Position numbers and translations under genes: made by a program | From: Pohlia nutans | Taxonomy: Eukaryota; Streptophyta; Bryopsida; Bryales; Mniaceae | Length of the DNA stretch: 64,000 nucleotides | Assembly (NCBI GenBank): GCA_022496805.1 | Contig: CM040093.1 | Location: 10,320,713 to 10,384,712 of the forward strand | Direction of reading: 5' to 3' | Notes under the pieces: model-generated | What the model saw: only the letters and a program-made list of their open reading frames with translations | The model's database searches: none | Told to the model about the DNA's origin: nothing | In this document: positions 23,101 through 35,229 of the stretch, in pieces | How positions within the stretch are numbered: the stretch's first letter is position 1 | How the letters are laid out: every line of letters starts with the position of its first letter

Positions 23101-25026
23101 GATCGATGACCCAGAAAGCACATCACAATGTTGGCAAGTCACGTTTTTTGCGATGTTTTACGTGCACACGTACAATAACAATATGTTAAACATACATTAT
23201 GTAAAACATACGTAAAAAGTAGGATGTGCGTTAAACATATACTAACATTTTACGTATGTTGAACAAGGGTGATCATGTTCAACATACGTAAACTGTAGGA
23301 TGTGCGTTCGTCGTATGTTGAACGTAAATTGTTAATGTGTGTTTAACGTATTGTTATTGTATGTGCGTACGTAAAACATCGCAAAAACGTGACTCGCCAA
23401 CATTGTGATGCAATAGGAGAGAAGATTCTCACCCGAGATGGCAGGAGTAAGTACTCCATCACCAATCAGCATGCAGGTGCCCAGCATGACCACGAACAAG
23501 AGAAGCCCTTGTGCATTCTTGTGATTCTCCAGCCATTTTTTCGTTCTGCTCGGTTTCTTGTCTTCGCCCCAAGCATTGTGGAAATGTGATAGCTGGCTGT
23601 CGCCATCCGCAGTGAACTGACTGAGCTTTCTTGACTGCCCTCCCACGGTCGTGTGCTGGCATAGTAAAGAGTACATAGCAAACGTTCCACCTGTTCACAT
23701 AAATCACAATTTCAGTCACTATGGACAAGTCACAACGGAATTTAGTCATTGAAGACAAGTCACATTTCACAGGATTTCCACTTGTCAAGAGCATGCATTG
23801 GTAATACACAGCGAAAAGATATAAGAAGAATAAATGAAGAAAGTAAGCAAGAAAGGTTAAAATAGTAGCTAGAACCTTCTCCATGGTCATCAGCGTACAA
23901 AACTAAAAGAGTATACTTGACAACGCCAATCAAGGTCAAGGTCCAGAAAATCAAGCTTAGAATCCCAAGATAGTCTTCTTCGTCTGGCGTTTCGGCACAT
24001 GAGATTGAAGGATACACATACAAAGGCGACGTTCCTAAATCCCCATACACAATGCCAAGTGATTGAAACGCAAATACAACTGTCTCCCACATTGAATGCG
24101 TCTGTTCACGGAAACATCAACTTTCATATCACTAGACTGCTGACAAACGCAGACTTTTGCAGTAAAAATACAATCACGTCAAGGATTAGACATACATATC
24201 ATTAATCTCACAACATATCTAAGTTCGGAAAGAAGGTTTGATAAATGTCAATGAAACTAAACCTCATCACTTCCTCTTATAAATTATAAAGAATACCTGA
24301 TATGTTTATTTGAAAGTCTTTCATAACCCAAACAGGCCATATATAGAAGACTTGTAAACACAAAAAGAGGCATGTACTAAGATCCAACAAACACATACCC
24401 GAGAGGGACCGGGAAGTGTCGAAATTAACCCTTAAAGCACAGAGATTTCATGGTTTCAAAATGGCCAATTTCATAGTGAAAATTATAATGTAGATGAGAC
24501 TAAATTTCGTATTACCAGCATCAATGAAGAACATTGCATGTGTTGGTCAAAATTTTGATAAAATCAAACAATAGAAAGTCCCCATATGAGCCACTCAAAA
24601 GTGCTAAAAACAGATCATGTTCGTGGTAAGAAGCTCTTACCTTTTGGGGCAGAGGGATGGGACCCTTGAAAAACCTCTCATCGATAGATAAATGTCGGAT
24701 ATACTCTGTGGCCTCTCGTGCACGTTGGGGATGCCGCACACGATTTAAGTCGGTGAAAGTACGATGTGGAACAATGATTGATCGAGGGCTCATGGATTCT
24801 GCACTTCCAGTTTCAATACCTCTGCACAACGAAAAAATCTCTAATCAAATTTGGCATCCACAATTTACAATTTTCAGAATACAGTATTTATTCTGAATGC
24901 AATAAACATGAAACTTTAGATATCAATGACATCAAGAGAATAGACTCAAAACGCTATGGCACTTCCATCTCATAGAAAAGAGCAACTATGAAGAGTAGAG
25001 CAGCCATACTCTGAAGAAGTCGCCAT
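17195..25026 (-). CDS. KT/HAK/KUP potassium transporter, 11 exons
   Basis: High-affinity or housekeeping K+ uptake permease of the plant KUP/HAK/KT family, a multi-pass membrane protein of the plasma membrane or tonoplast. Exons read on the minus strand: 25026-25010, 24821-24641, 24101-23876, 23690-23433, 22997-22947, 22466-22206, 21703-21651, 21198-20829, 20369-19963, 18761-18600, 17494-17195. Every junction is GT-AG and the phases add to 2286 nt, 761 aa plus stop, normal for the family. Visible hallmarks are [15 protein letters not shown] (residues about 82-96), the [16 protein letters not shown] segment, [30 protein letters not shown], and the long hydrophilic C-terminal tail ending in a conserved FYDLL-type terminus. 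The tiny first exon (17 nt) was chosen because it supplies an ATG and fits the acceptor at 24822-24823; an internal Met about 16 residues later is an alternative start. Eight introns hold transposon-derived sequence. No defect seen, so probably functional. Subfamily not assigned. Confidence 0.95.
18229..18468 (+). mobile_element. TTAA-A MITE, copy in potassium-transporter intron 10
   Basis: About 240 bp starting TTAACCCCTAAAGGACCAAG and ending with the inverted CGGTCCTTTAAGGGATAA. Interior words shared by the family include GGATTCATGG, CAGTGAAGAACATTGCATGT and CATGAGGCCCAATTTGGGCT. Confidence 0.8.
18877..19222. mobile_element. Foldback MITE in potassium-transporter intron 9
   Basis: Ends CACTAAAATCGTGATTTAGT and ACTAAATCACCATTTTAGTG are inverted repeats of about 23 bp, flanked by TA on both sides. 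The TA flanks suggest a mariner-like element, the CACTA start a CACTA-like one; class left open. Confidence 0.6.
19268..19455 (+). repeat. Dispersed repeat, copy 1 (second copy at 39307-39480)
   Basis: Both copies share CCTTGTTGGACCAC (GAACCAC in the other), TTACACTGTA, CAACTCTCCAACCC, TGATTCCTCTGATCC and ACAGATGCTT in order over about 180 bp. No terminal repeats seen; a diverged unclassified element. Confidence 0.55.
19518..19930. mobile_element. CACTA-like MITE in potassium-transporter intron 9
   Basis: Begins CACTAGTAGAAATTCTGTCA and ends TGACAAGATTTCTACTAGTG, inverted ends typical of CACTA elements. It stops 32 nt inside the intron from the 5' splice site after exon 9. A fragment of the same family is in intron 3 near 23715-23785. 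Confidence 0.75.
20548..20764 (+). mobile_element. TTAA-A MITE, copy in potassium-transporter intron 8
   Basis: Starts TTAACTCCTAAAGGACCAAG and runs through the family interior; the 3' end (GGTCCTTCATG) has lost its TTAA. Confidence 0.75.
21302..21577. mobile_element. Foldback MITE in potassium-transporter intron 7
   Basis: Ends CATCAGGAATTTAGGACC and its exact complement; the arms pair for about 100 nt (TTCATGGGTTCGTACATTTT against AAAATGTACGAACCCATGAA). CpG-rich words such as TTCGCACGGATTT stand out against the AT-rich intron. Confidence 0.8.
22560..22905 (+). mobile_element. Degraded TTAA-A copy with a nested TTAA element in intron 5
   Basis: Outer TTAA-A fragments (22560-22634, CATGTGTTGGACAATAAATA; and 22861-22905, CATGAGGCCTAATTAGACCT) are split by a second element, 22635-22860, which starts TTAACCCTTAAAGGAAATA and ends TATCCTTTAAGGGTTAA. 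The nested element differs in its interior from the TTAA-A family. Confidence 0.7.
23121..23410. mobile_element. Foldback MITE in potassium-transporter intron 4
   Basis: Arms start CATCACAATGTTGGCAAGTC and end with the near complement, continuing through GATGTTTTACGT. The right end is 23 nt from the exon 4 boundary. Related to the element at 61824-62125. Confidence 0.75.
23715..23786. repeat. Fragment of the 19.5-kb CACTA-like family
   Basis: CAGTCACTATGGACAAGTCA and CAAGTCACATTTCACAGGAT correspond to the right end of the element at 19518-19930. Lies in potassium-transporter intron 3; ends are lost. Confidence 0.55.
24425..24621 (+). mobile_element. Truncated TTAA-A MITE in potassium-transporter intron 2
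   Basis: Starts TTAACCCTTAAAGCACAGAG and keeps the ATTTCATGGTTT and GAAGAACATTGCATGTGTTG words; the right third is missing and the copy stops about 20 nt from the exon 2 splice site. Confidence 0.65.
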
Positions 25027-27153
25027 CGTTGTCGAGTTGCCTGCTTGCATGTGACGATTAGCTATACTTCACCAACCCGCACAAACAATTTAAGCCCGTC
25101 ACTGCGGTTATATAGATGAGACTCAGTGCCAAACTCAGTGCCAGTCTGCATACTCAGGCAACTAATTTTCATCGTATGCAGGCTCTCCTCAAGGAAAATC
25201 ACAGTTACTTCAACAAGCTTTTATGGAGAAACAGCCTGAGCTTGTTCGAAATGGAGAACGCAGTATTGATTTGATACCCACCAGAACACACTTGTTCCAA
25301 GAAATCTGAAAAGCAGCTGTAAAGGGTTGTTTCATCTTCATTTGCCAAACCATCTTCATCCCGGCTTCATGAATAACACTGAAAAGTTCTTAGCTTCATG
25401 AATTTATGCCACCAAGACAACAGTTTCAGGCTGAGCATCATCTGTCTTTTTATACACTGAACGCGCAGCAGTTAATAAAGCTGTCCAATTCATAGCAAGG
25501 TTTGAGAACGATATCCAAAAAAACCTGAAATCCGTGTTTTCCATCGAACATACGTGCAAAGATTTCGCAAGGTCGCCACAAAATGCACCCAAATATACGT
25601 GAAGCTAAAATTAAGAAGCTGAAACTAACAAGGTAGAGCCCACTGTAAATCACATAACTTGCTAACACTTCAACATCAAATCGGCGAGGATCAATAATCC
25701 TATTTTTGCTTCCCTGACATAATACACTTGTTCTTCTACTCCTCAGTTTGAGCATGTTATTACATAGCAATATATCCTTCCAGAAAGCAACCCTTTACAA
25801 CACAACGGACCACATTGAAAAGATTAGGTCACCAGGACATCCTGCTGCTCATAAAGATTGTTGCAAAAAGAGTAGGTCTACCTCCCTGATTCGAACTCAC
25901 AAGCCTAGAACTGCAACACTTTAATCCAGTATTTCATCAGAATATGATACCACTTTCCAAGCAATAGCAATCCCTGTGGAGAATCATTCAATTACACCAA
26001 CCATTACACGAGAATGATCGAACTTCCAACCTCGCAGAAGAGACTCCAAATGAGGTCCACGTCCCATTCCATGTCCTGGCTAGGACCTCTGGTAGTCCAA
26101 GCTAAGTTAGGACAGAACGAACCTGCCAGTGAAAGCATGAACAACCGACTTCCTCGCGCTCTGTTTTGTCTCTGATCATCCTCTTGCACTTTGTAGGAAA
26201 AAATTGCCATACAGTAGATGACCTATTCTCCGAGAATTCAGCCGTGATGAGTGAGCCCTTGATACACAAAGCATGACTCCTGTCTGGCCATACTCTCTGA
26301 GGCTTCATTTTCTCTTCTATGAAAAAGTCTCTGTTTCCGCTTCCTTGGTTATGATGGGCTCCATTCTTTGCTGGCTCAAACGCAGTCTGCACTTCGGCAT
26401 CCCATCAAAAGACTTCTTTGATAAGTTCACTCTTTTTGTAAATTCAAGTGCTCCAAAAACACCTGTCCGTTCTATTGATGTATCACCTGCCCCAATGTAA
26501 ACCTTTTCTCCTGCAGTAGAATCTCCAATTGAGAGCGGTGCAACTTCCTGCCGCTTTCGAAATTTCTCAGCCCTGATTGGCTTGTGAGCCTCCAAATCTT
26601 TGTTTCTTCTTTCCTCTCAGTCTCTCAGCTTTCTATTTTCCCATTCCGGGATTGCCATGCTCATTCTGTGCCTTAGCACCTTCAATACAAAATATGTCCC
26701 GAAATTTGGAAAGCTATGCTGAAGGATCAAGCGGATAAATACGAGGTGTAATAAAAAGTAGTGGGCAAGACAGCTCATAAAGGGAGGGTTCTCTGTGATA
26801 TGGGGTGCGAAAAAGGAAAGGGAGGATTTGTGACAGCCATGAGGTCAAGCATGGAACGTCGGCGAGTTTCGAATGCTAAAGTAACATCGTTGAGGCAAAG
26901 GTATTTACTAGCCTCCTTCCAAATTTTTTAATTCCCCTGTAGACCCTTTTCATTGAAGAATAACTATGAACCTACAGCTCAAGAAAGAAAATTTAACGGT
27001 GCACACTTCAAAGTGGATACCCACGCACTAAAAACTTTACATTTGCAACAACACCGGGACATTCATTGATTGTAGAAGAAGAATAATCTGTGATGACCAC
27101 TTCTAACGCAATCTTACTCGTTGAAGTTGCTGGGCAATGCTCTCTGCTTGTCC
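25027..27153. promoter_or_regulatory. Intergenic region between divergent genes
   Basis: About 2.1 kb separates the start codons of the potassium transporter (minus) and the 890-aa gene (plus), so it must hold both promoters and 5' UTRs. Short open frames occur on the minus strand (26595-26317, 92 codons; 26392-26102, 96 codons) but match nothing recognised; they could be upstream ORFs or leader exons of the transporter. No convincing TATA box or repeat element was identified. Confidence 0.4.
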
Positions 27154-30100
27154 ATGTCGCATAGATTCTCCTCCTTGACTTGTCCAGAAACACTTCAACA
27201 GGTTCCGACTGCATCACAACAGACCCATTTGTGGTATCAGAAGCTAGGGCTTCATCGACCTCATGCGTAAGTAATTTTCATCTTTTACTTAACCCCTAAA
27301 TGACCAAGGATTCATGATTTTAAAATGAAAAATTCAAGCAATCATATTGTGAAAAATATAATTCAGATGGGACCAAATTTTATATCACCGGAATCAGTGA
27401 AGAATATTGCATATGTTAATAAAAAAACAAATAAACTTAAACAAAAGTAATTCCACACAGGACCTACTCAAAAATACTAAAAAAAACATGAGGCCCAATT
27501 TGGGCTTCTTGGTCCTTTAGAGCTTAATACCGCATTCCAGACGAGAATTGTGTCATGCTTGAAGCATGTCTCATTCGTAATCAAACCCCAAACCTGCTGT
27601 AGTGATCAGTGTGAAATCTTCAAAGTCCACTGTCAGAAAGTATTGTAACCTTTATTGGTACAAGCTGAGAGTCATTTTTTGACGTTAAGCATGTGGCCCG
27701 CAGAAAATATCAGGAATTAACGATGCAAATAGAGCAAGAGAACTTACAAAGAGCCAAGCAGATTCTGGAACGTCGAAAGAGCGAGCGTGACCGCCTGAAT
27801 AAGTACATTCATTCGGTTGGTGATGCCAAACATCCAGAGCACTTGAGGGGAATGCGGAGACCTAACACGGAGGGAACGTTTGGGCGGCCTCCTTGGACAG
27901 CTTCCTTACGAACTGATTACGAAACTCTCATCAAGTTGAGGGAGAAGGAAATTGCTATCGCCACTTTAAAGATTAAAAACCATAAGCAGCTACCCATGCA
28001 CTCAGAAGCCAAGGGCACAAATATTCACACAAATCAAGGAAGAGACGAATCTTACCTCTCGTAAGCACTTATTTCTCCATGCCACTGTCCCCTTTTGTGT
28101 CAGATCAGAATTAGTACATGGTCGTCCAGATCATTGGAATCCTCCTCTTTACCACACTCAACTTTAACCCCTAAAGGACCAAGGATTCATAATTTTAAAA
28201 TGACAAATTCAATCGACCATATTGTGAAAAAGATAATTCAGGTGGGACTAAAATTTGTACCACCATAATCAGTGAAGAGCATTGCATGTGTTGGTCAAAA
28301 ATAATAATTTTGAAAAAAAAGAGTACACATAGGACCTACTCAAAACTGCTATAAAAAAACATGAGACCCAATTTGGGTTAATCTGACCACCTGGGCCTCA
28401 AATTTTTCACTATGACATAGTTTACGATTGTGCTACAATCAATGATAGTGTGGAAAGTGTGCAGGATATTCTAGAATGTCATTTTTGAGAAGGTCATAAC
28501 TGAATTGGTTTGAGTGTACCAGTGGGAATTGACCAAGTTCTGGTCATCTGCCTCAGGAATAAAGAATTTGAATTCCACCACGATGAATCGGAATTACAAC
28601 GCTTTGACAAAAGTAATGGCTCTGCTGCTGGGCGGAATAACAACTTGAATGTCCTGGGAAATGAGGATATTGGCAGAGACCTCCTCATATTGGAACCTAC
28701 AGTGTTCAGAGAGCACTCATTCAACGGTCTGAGATCCAACGGCGCCAGAGCATTGCCACCCACAGTTCCCACGTCCAACAGCAAACCTCCTACCCCATCT
28801 CTCAAGTCTTGCCTGAAATCAAATAAGTACAATCAGAAATCCTCAAGCCCTCTTTCAGAAACTCCTAGAGCTTTACCTCTGGAGTCATCTATGCCTTGTG
28901 GGCGATCAGCAGTCACAAACACAAAAATGGAAACAGCGTTAAATGGACCTCCAACTTTGGTAAAGGCTATGACACATTCGAAAATGAAGACCATGGCAAA
29001 TGATTTTCAGGACATGTTCTCTTGGGTTGATTACGAGGACAGGAATTTTGCCGATGAATCGAAGGAACGTCCTCAACCTGCTCATGACATTAACATTCCA
29101 GGACAGCAATTTCAGATATCAAATTTTATCTATGCAGAGGAGAATGTTACAGCAAAAACTCTACCTGCGAATGCATTGCCAGACCCTGCCATTCTCAGAC
29201 CTACCTCAGAGAGCGGAGTTCCAGAAAATATGTCTGATACACCGAAGCAAAGTGACACTCCAAATGCTTCTTCTCCCTCAGATATTGCTACAGCAACCCT
29301 TCCTCCAAGGTACACATCAACCACTGAATCTTGGCAAGAAGACAGAAACGTAGAGCCATCAATTCCAGATGAATGTCCCACATCACCCCTTCTATCACCA
29401 CATGAAGACAAAACTTATGAATCTGAAGAAGAAATGTTCATCACATCTCTGGATAGTGAGGCAGCGACTACAAGACTGATTGCTGAAGTCATCGCCGTTC
29501 AATCACGCCTTGAGGATTGCAAACTGAAGCCCCTGGACTTCAGAAATATGTTTGCAGACCCTCAGCACCCTCGGGAACAGCAACGCAGCTTATTGACCCC
29601 TGCAGAAGATAACTCTTCATCACCAGAAGAGGAGGACCAGGAATTGATTCGCCGCCAGAAAAAGCAGGGAACCATTGAGGTGACTATGCGAAACCATGAA
29701 ATTTTTAGACACGAAGATGAGGACACAAGGCCATCCATCCTGGATGACTGTACTAGAAAAGAAGGGAAGACAGCAGAGAATGCTGCCAACACAAGCTCAA
29801 TTGATGACCACGAAAAGGAAGTATTAACAACCACACACTGCAGCAAAGATAACTTCACCGAAATGCATACCTTCGAAGAGATGGAATCCAGAAAACCACT
29901 GCAAGGAGCAGCATGGGAAATTCCCTGGAAGAATGAAGTTGCACAGCAAAGGAGACCTGTAAATGAACCCCTAGCTGTAAATCCAGGATGCCCAGCTATA
30001 AAGAATGTATCACCTTTTATCACCAAGCCTCCCAAGCCTGTGGGATCAACTTTACCCGTTGATAAGATCAAGCAACCAAGGGGTTTATTAACTGACCAAC

Positions 30101-30911
30101 AGCCATGTTTAACGAGACACGTTTTGTTGCAAACAGATGAGCTTAAACAACCTGTTGGAGAAAATCAACAAACCCGGTCTGAAGGGAACTCTACAAACCA
30201 AGTGGACCGAGCAGAAAATACAGATGATTGCTCATTGACGAGCACATCGAAGTATCTCAACATCGGTTACCGAGACTTGAGTGAAGCTCCAAGACTGAAA
30301 TACACCAAGCAACACTGTTTTTATTCCTCACATGGCTTGCTCCCAGTTGGATACTCGCAATCTAGACCTACATCTGTAAAGCAGTCTAACTTACCCCATG
30401 CTCAGTTACCTTGCGGCTTCCACGACTCTCTGGGTGACAAAGAGAATTATGGCTCGGATGATCAAGAGCTCAGTATCCTCGCCTCTTTGGAAAGGTTGGA
30501 CTGGAAACTGGCCGCCATATCAGCGAGAGCCATGAACCGGACAAGCATAACGCCTTCTATGGTTTCCCAAAACCAAGCTTCCATCCAGTCCGCACCAGCT
30601 GCTACTGGAGTTAAAGTAGCCTCCACCGATGGAACACCCAGGAAGCATCCATTGAGGCCCTCGGTAAGATACCAAGATATCCATTGTTATTACTATAAAC
30701 AAAAAGCTTCTGGTCTAGTAATGCAAAGCATAGTTTGAGGATAATTTCATCTTGTTCTCCCAATTGCCTGGCATCCCCTGCAAAAGCTAACATTAACTTG
30801 AATGGCATTGGTCAGTCGGTGAGAACACAGAAACCACCTACAAGGAACTTCCGCCAACGGCGAATTGTTGGAGTGACAAACAAGTGCCATCCAGATATCT
30901 TCAACTGCTGA
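27154..30911 (+). CDS. Unidentified 890-aa protein with N-terminal coiled coil, 4 exons (possible CFAP97/hemingway-like)
   Basis: Four exons join in phase with good splice sites: 27154-27266, 27704-28060, 28557-30663, 30816-30911 (2673 nt, 890 aa). The ATG at 27154 follows an in-frame TGA at 27094. Residues about 40-75 are a highly charged helix (KYQELTMQIEQENLQRAKQI, then ERRKSERDRLNKYI), preceded by a short HRPH-containing stretch. The remainder is low-complexity, Ser/Pro/Glu-rich and looks disordered, with a short helical patch late on (SILASLERLDWKLAAISARA) and a basic C terminus. The N-terminal pattern vaguely recalls the CFAP97/hemingway family of ciliary proteins, which would suit a plant with swimming sperm, but this is a weak impression and not an identification. 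Introns 1 and 2 each contain a TTAA-flanked MITE. It is head to head with the potassium transporter across about 2.1 kb. Confidence 0.7.
27289..27527 (+). mobile_element. TTAA-A MITE in intron 1 of the 890-aa gene
   Basis: Full-length copy starting TTAACCCCTAAATGACCAAG and ending CTTGGTCCTTTAGAGCTTAA. Lies 22 nt after the exon 1 donor. Confidence 0.8.
28164..28381 (+). mobile_element. TTAA-A MITE in intron 2 of the 890-aa gene
   Basis: Starts TTAACCCCTAAAGGACCAAG; the right end is shortened to CCCAATTTGGGTTAA. Interior matches the family. Confidence 0.75.
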
Positions 30912-32045
30912 AGGGTTGCAACTATCTCTCGACTGAGCTACAACAGTGGTAGTGGAGAAGGAAATTTAGTTCACGATTTTTCCATAGGAGATACATGAAT
31001 TTGGTGACTCTGTAGGGTATTTACACATCTTGGTGCATTTTAGGGCAATCCTCATAGTGAACAAAGGTATATGACTCATAGCATAACAACGTAGCGATGT
31101 ACTCATAATATAGACAATGAATATGTTACGCCTGCAGCTTCACGAAATTTTCATTTCCTACAGCCGATCTAATGTTGAGCAATTCGTACCTGAAATTAGC
31201 GTTGAACTGACAATATCACCAACCCTCGCATTCAATGTGTGGGTAGAAAAACCTGCAGCAATAGTGTACGCCACTGACAAAACAATACACCGGGCACAAC
31301 ATCATAACAGGCATGTACAGTGAACAGCAAAATCTCTGGGAATGTTGTAGCAAAACAGCTTTTCCCAAAACTCAGGACTTACATACGCTATAAAGTAAAG
31401 AAAAGGGTCATATAAAATGAACAAAGCCTCTAACCAACCAGAAAATTGAAGGCTTCACAAAGAAATCTAATCTTACTAGACAACAATATCAGGAAGTCTG
31501 TAAACATACAGGAAAGGATAAAACACTTCATTAAGTCCGATCATATGAAAAGGAAACTCCTTGATTGGAACATAACACTAACAAGTAGCACCAGTTCCCA
31601 AGCCACAAGCATATAACCAGGTCTTCCTAAAATAAATAAAAAACAGAACTTGTCCCTCTCAATGCAACATCGCACAAGACGGCTTTCAATTGTTGATTAG
31701 CGTCTGACAACTTCACAAAGGCATCGATCTATTGCTTATAATATATACTCAGAAGTCTACTTCCCTAAATGTTAAAATGTTTGAACAACATATCATGAAT
31801 TTTAATATATATCTTCGTGTAAACAAGTGCATCTGAGTGGTGTTGGCTACATAATATACTCGCATACTGATACAGCTGTTTTTAAGATACAAGGACTGGC
31901 CTTCTCAAGTTATCTACGTATACTTGGATTGAAGTTAAGTCGCAAAAACTGCAAGAGGAGAATACCTCATCATTTGAGATTAAAAAACATCAATGATAAC
32001 AGCAATTCTGAACTTCCTATCATGTAATGACCTGTGGATATGTAA
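30912..32045. other. Space between convergent gene ends
   Basis: Holds the 3' ends of the 890-aa gene and of LYSA. No further coding frame or repeat identified. Confidence 0.4.
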
Positions 32046-34295
<2,250 letters not shown>

Positions 34296-34369
34296 CTAAG
34301 GGCATGCATAGCCCTTCGGAGCCTAATTTAGGCCTTTATATGGTCTGGGTTCGATTGTCTGAGGTCTAA

Positions 34370-34763
34370 GGGCCGGTTTACACTATGGTGGAGAAGGCCT
34401 CCGGTCGGTCAAGAATGCTTGGCCAAGACATGGTTATATAAGGCAAATGGTGAATGTGCCGGAGAAGAATTAAAGGCTATAAAATATTTCTATTGAGTTG
34501 GGCTTCTCCGGAGGAGTAGTTTCTTGTCCGGCCTCTTGAGGCCGGACAAGAAACTCCTCCTCTGGAGAAGCCCAACTCCAAAAAGTGCCGCCACGTAAGG
34601 CGGCCATGTCATTTTATCATCCATGAGAAAAGTTCACCACCATTGTTTTCTTCACGTAGCGTAAACACCCACCGGTCAGGAGTTGCATTTTCGACCAATC
34701 ACAATTGAGAAACGCCCTTTTTTCATGACCGGTGGACTTCTCCACCGTAGTGTAAACCGGCCC
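34370..34763. mobile_element. Foldback MITE (GGGCCGGTTTACACTA ends)
   Basis: Ends GGGCCGGTTTACACTATGG and CGTAGTGTAAACCGGCCC. A near-perfect central hairpin (about 34495-34578) contains TTTCTTGTCCGGCCTC mirrored by GAGGCCGGACAAGAAA. Confidence 0.82.
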
Positions 34764-34765
34764 TA

Positions 34766-35229
34766 AGGCCCTCTTTACACTACGCGAGAAGTCATGGAGA
34801 AAACCTCACAAGGGCCATGGCTCGTCCTTGAGAAGCCAATCTTTGAACTTGACGGCCTTTGGATATAGTGTAAAGTGAGAAGGGGCCACAAAATAAAGTG
34901 CCGATTTTTTAAAATAAAGTTCTTACATATTTCTTAAAAAATAAAAAATGATTGGTTGTGAGAATTTTAGCCAAACGGCCCCCCGGATTTTGCGTTAGAC
35001 CCACCTCTTGAGGTGAGCTTGACACAAAATCCGGGGGCCTTGAAAAATGTCCACTTTTCTTGCCACGAAGGACAAAAGTGTTGTCCATGTCATTTTTTCC
35101 TCCTTCTGTCCATTGGACTGAAAATTTCGGGTGTAAAGTGACATTCTTTGGTCTTCTCGGTTTTTAGGCCTCCCATTGGCTGAAATTTCTCTCTTCACGG
35201 CTTCTCGCCTCTAGTGTAAAGAGGCCCTA
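34766..35229. mobile_element. Foldback MITE (GGCCCTCTTTACACTA ends), adjacent to the previous one
   Basis: Left GGCCCTCTTTACACTACGCG, right CTAGTGTAAAGAGGCCCTA. The right arm (GCCTCCCATTGGCTGAAATT) matches the 8.0-kb copy. An inner hairpin at about 34979-35039 pairs CCCCCGGATTTTG with CAAAATCCGGGGG. Confidence 0.78.

Noticed and set aside
28510..28556. Start of a 742-codon open frame as the true N terminus
   Set aside because: The frame is open by chance into the intron; a good acceptor (CTGCCTCAG) at 28556 joins in phase with the exon ending at 28060, so the first 16 codons are intronic.
29562..30071. 169-codon minus-strand frame opposite the 890-aa gene
   Set aside because: Shadow of the long plus-strand exon; Ser/Phe-rich with no recognisable domain.
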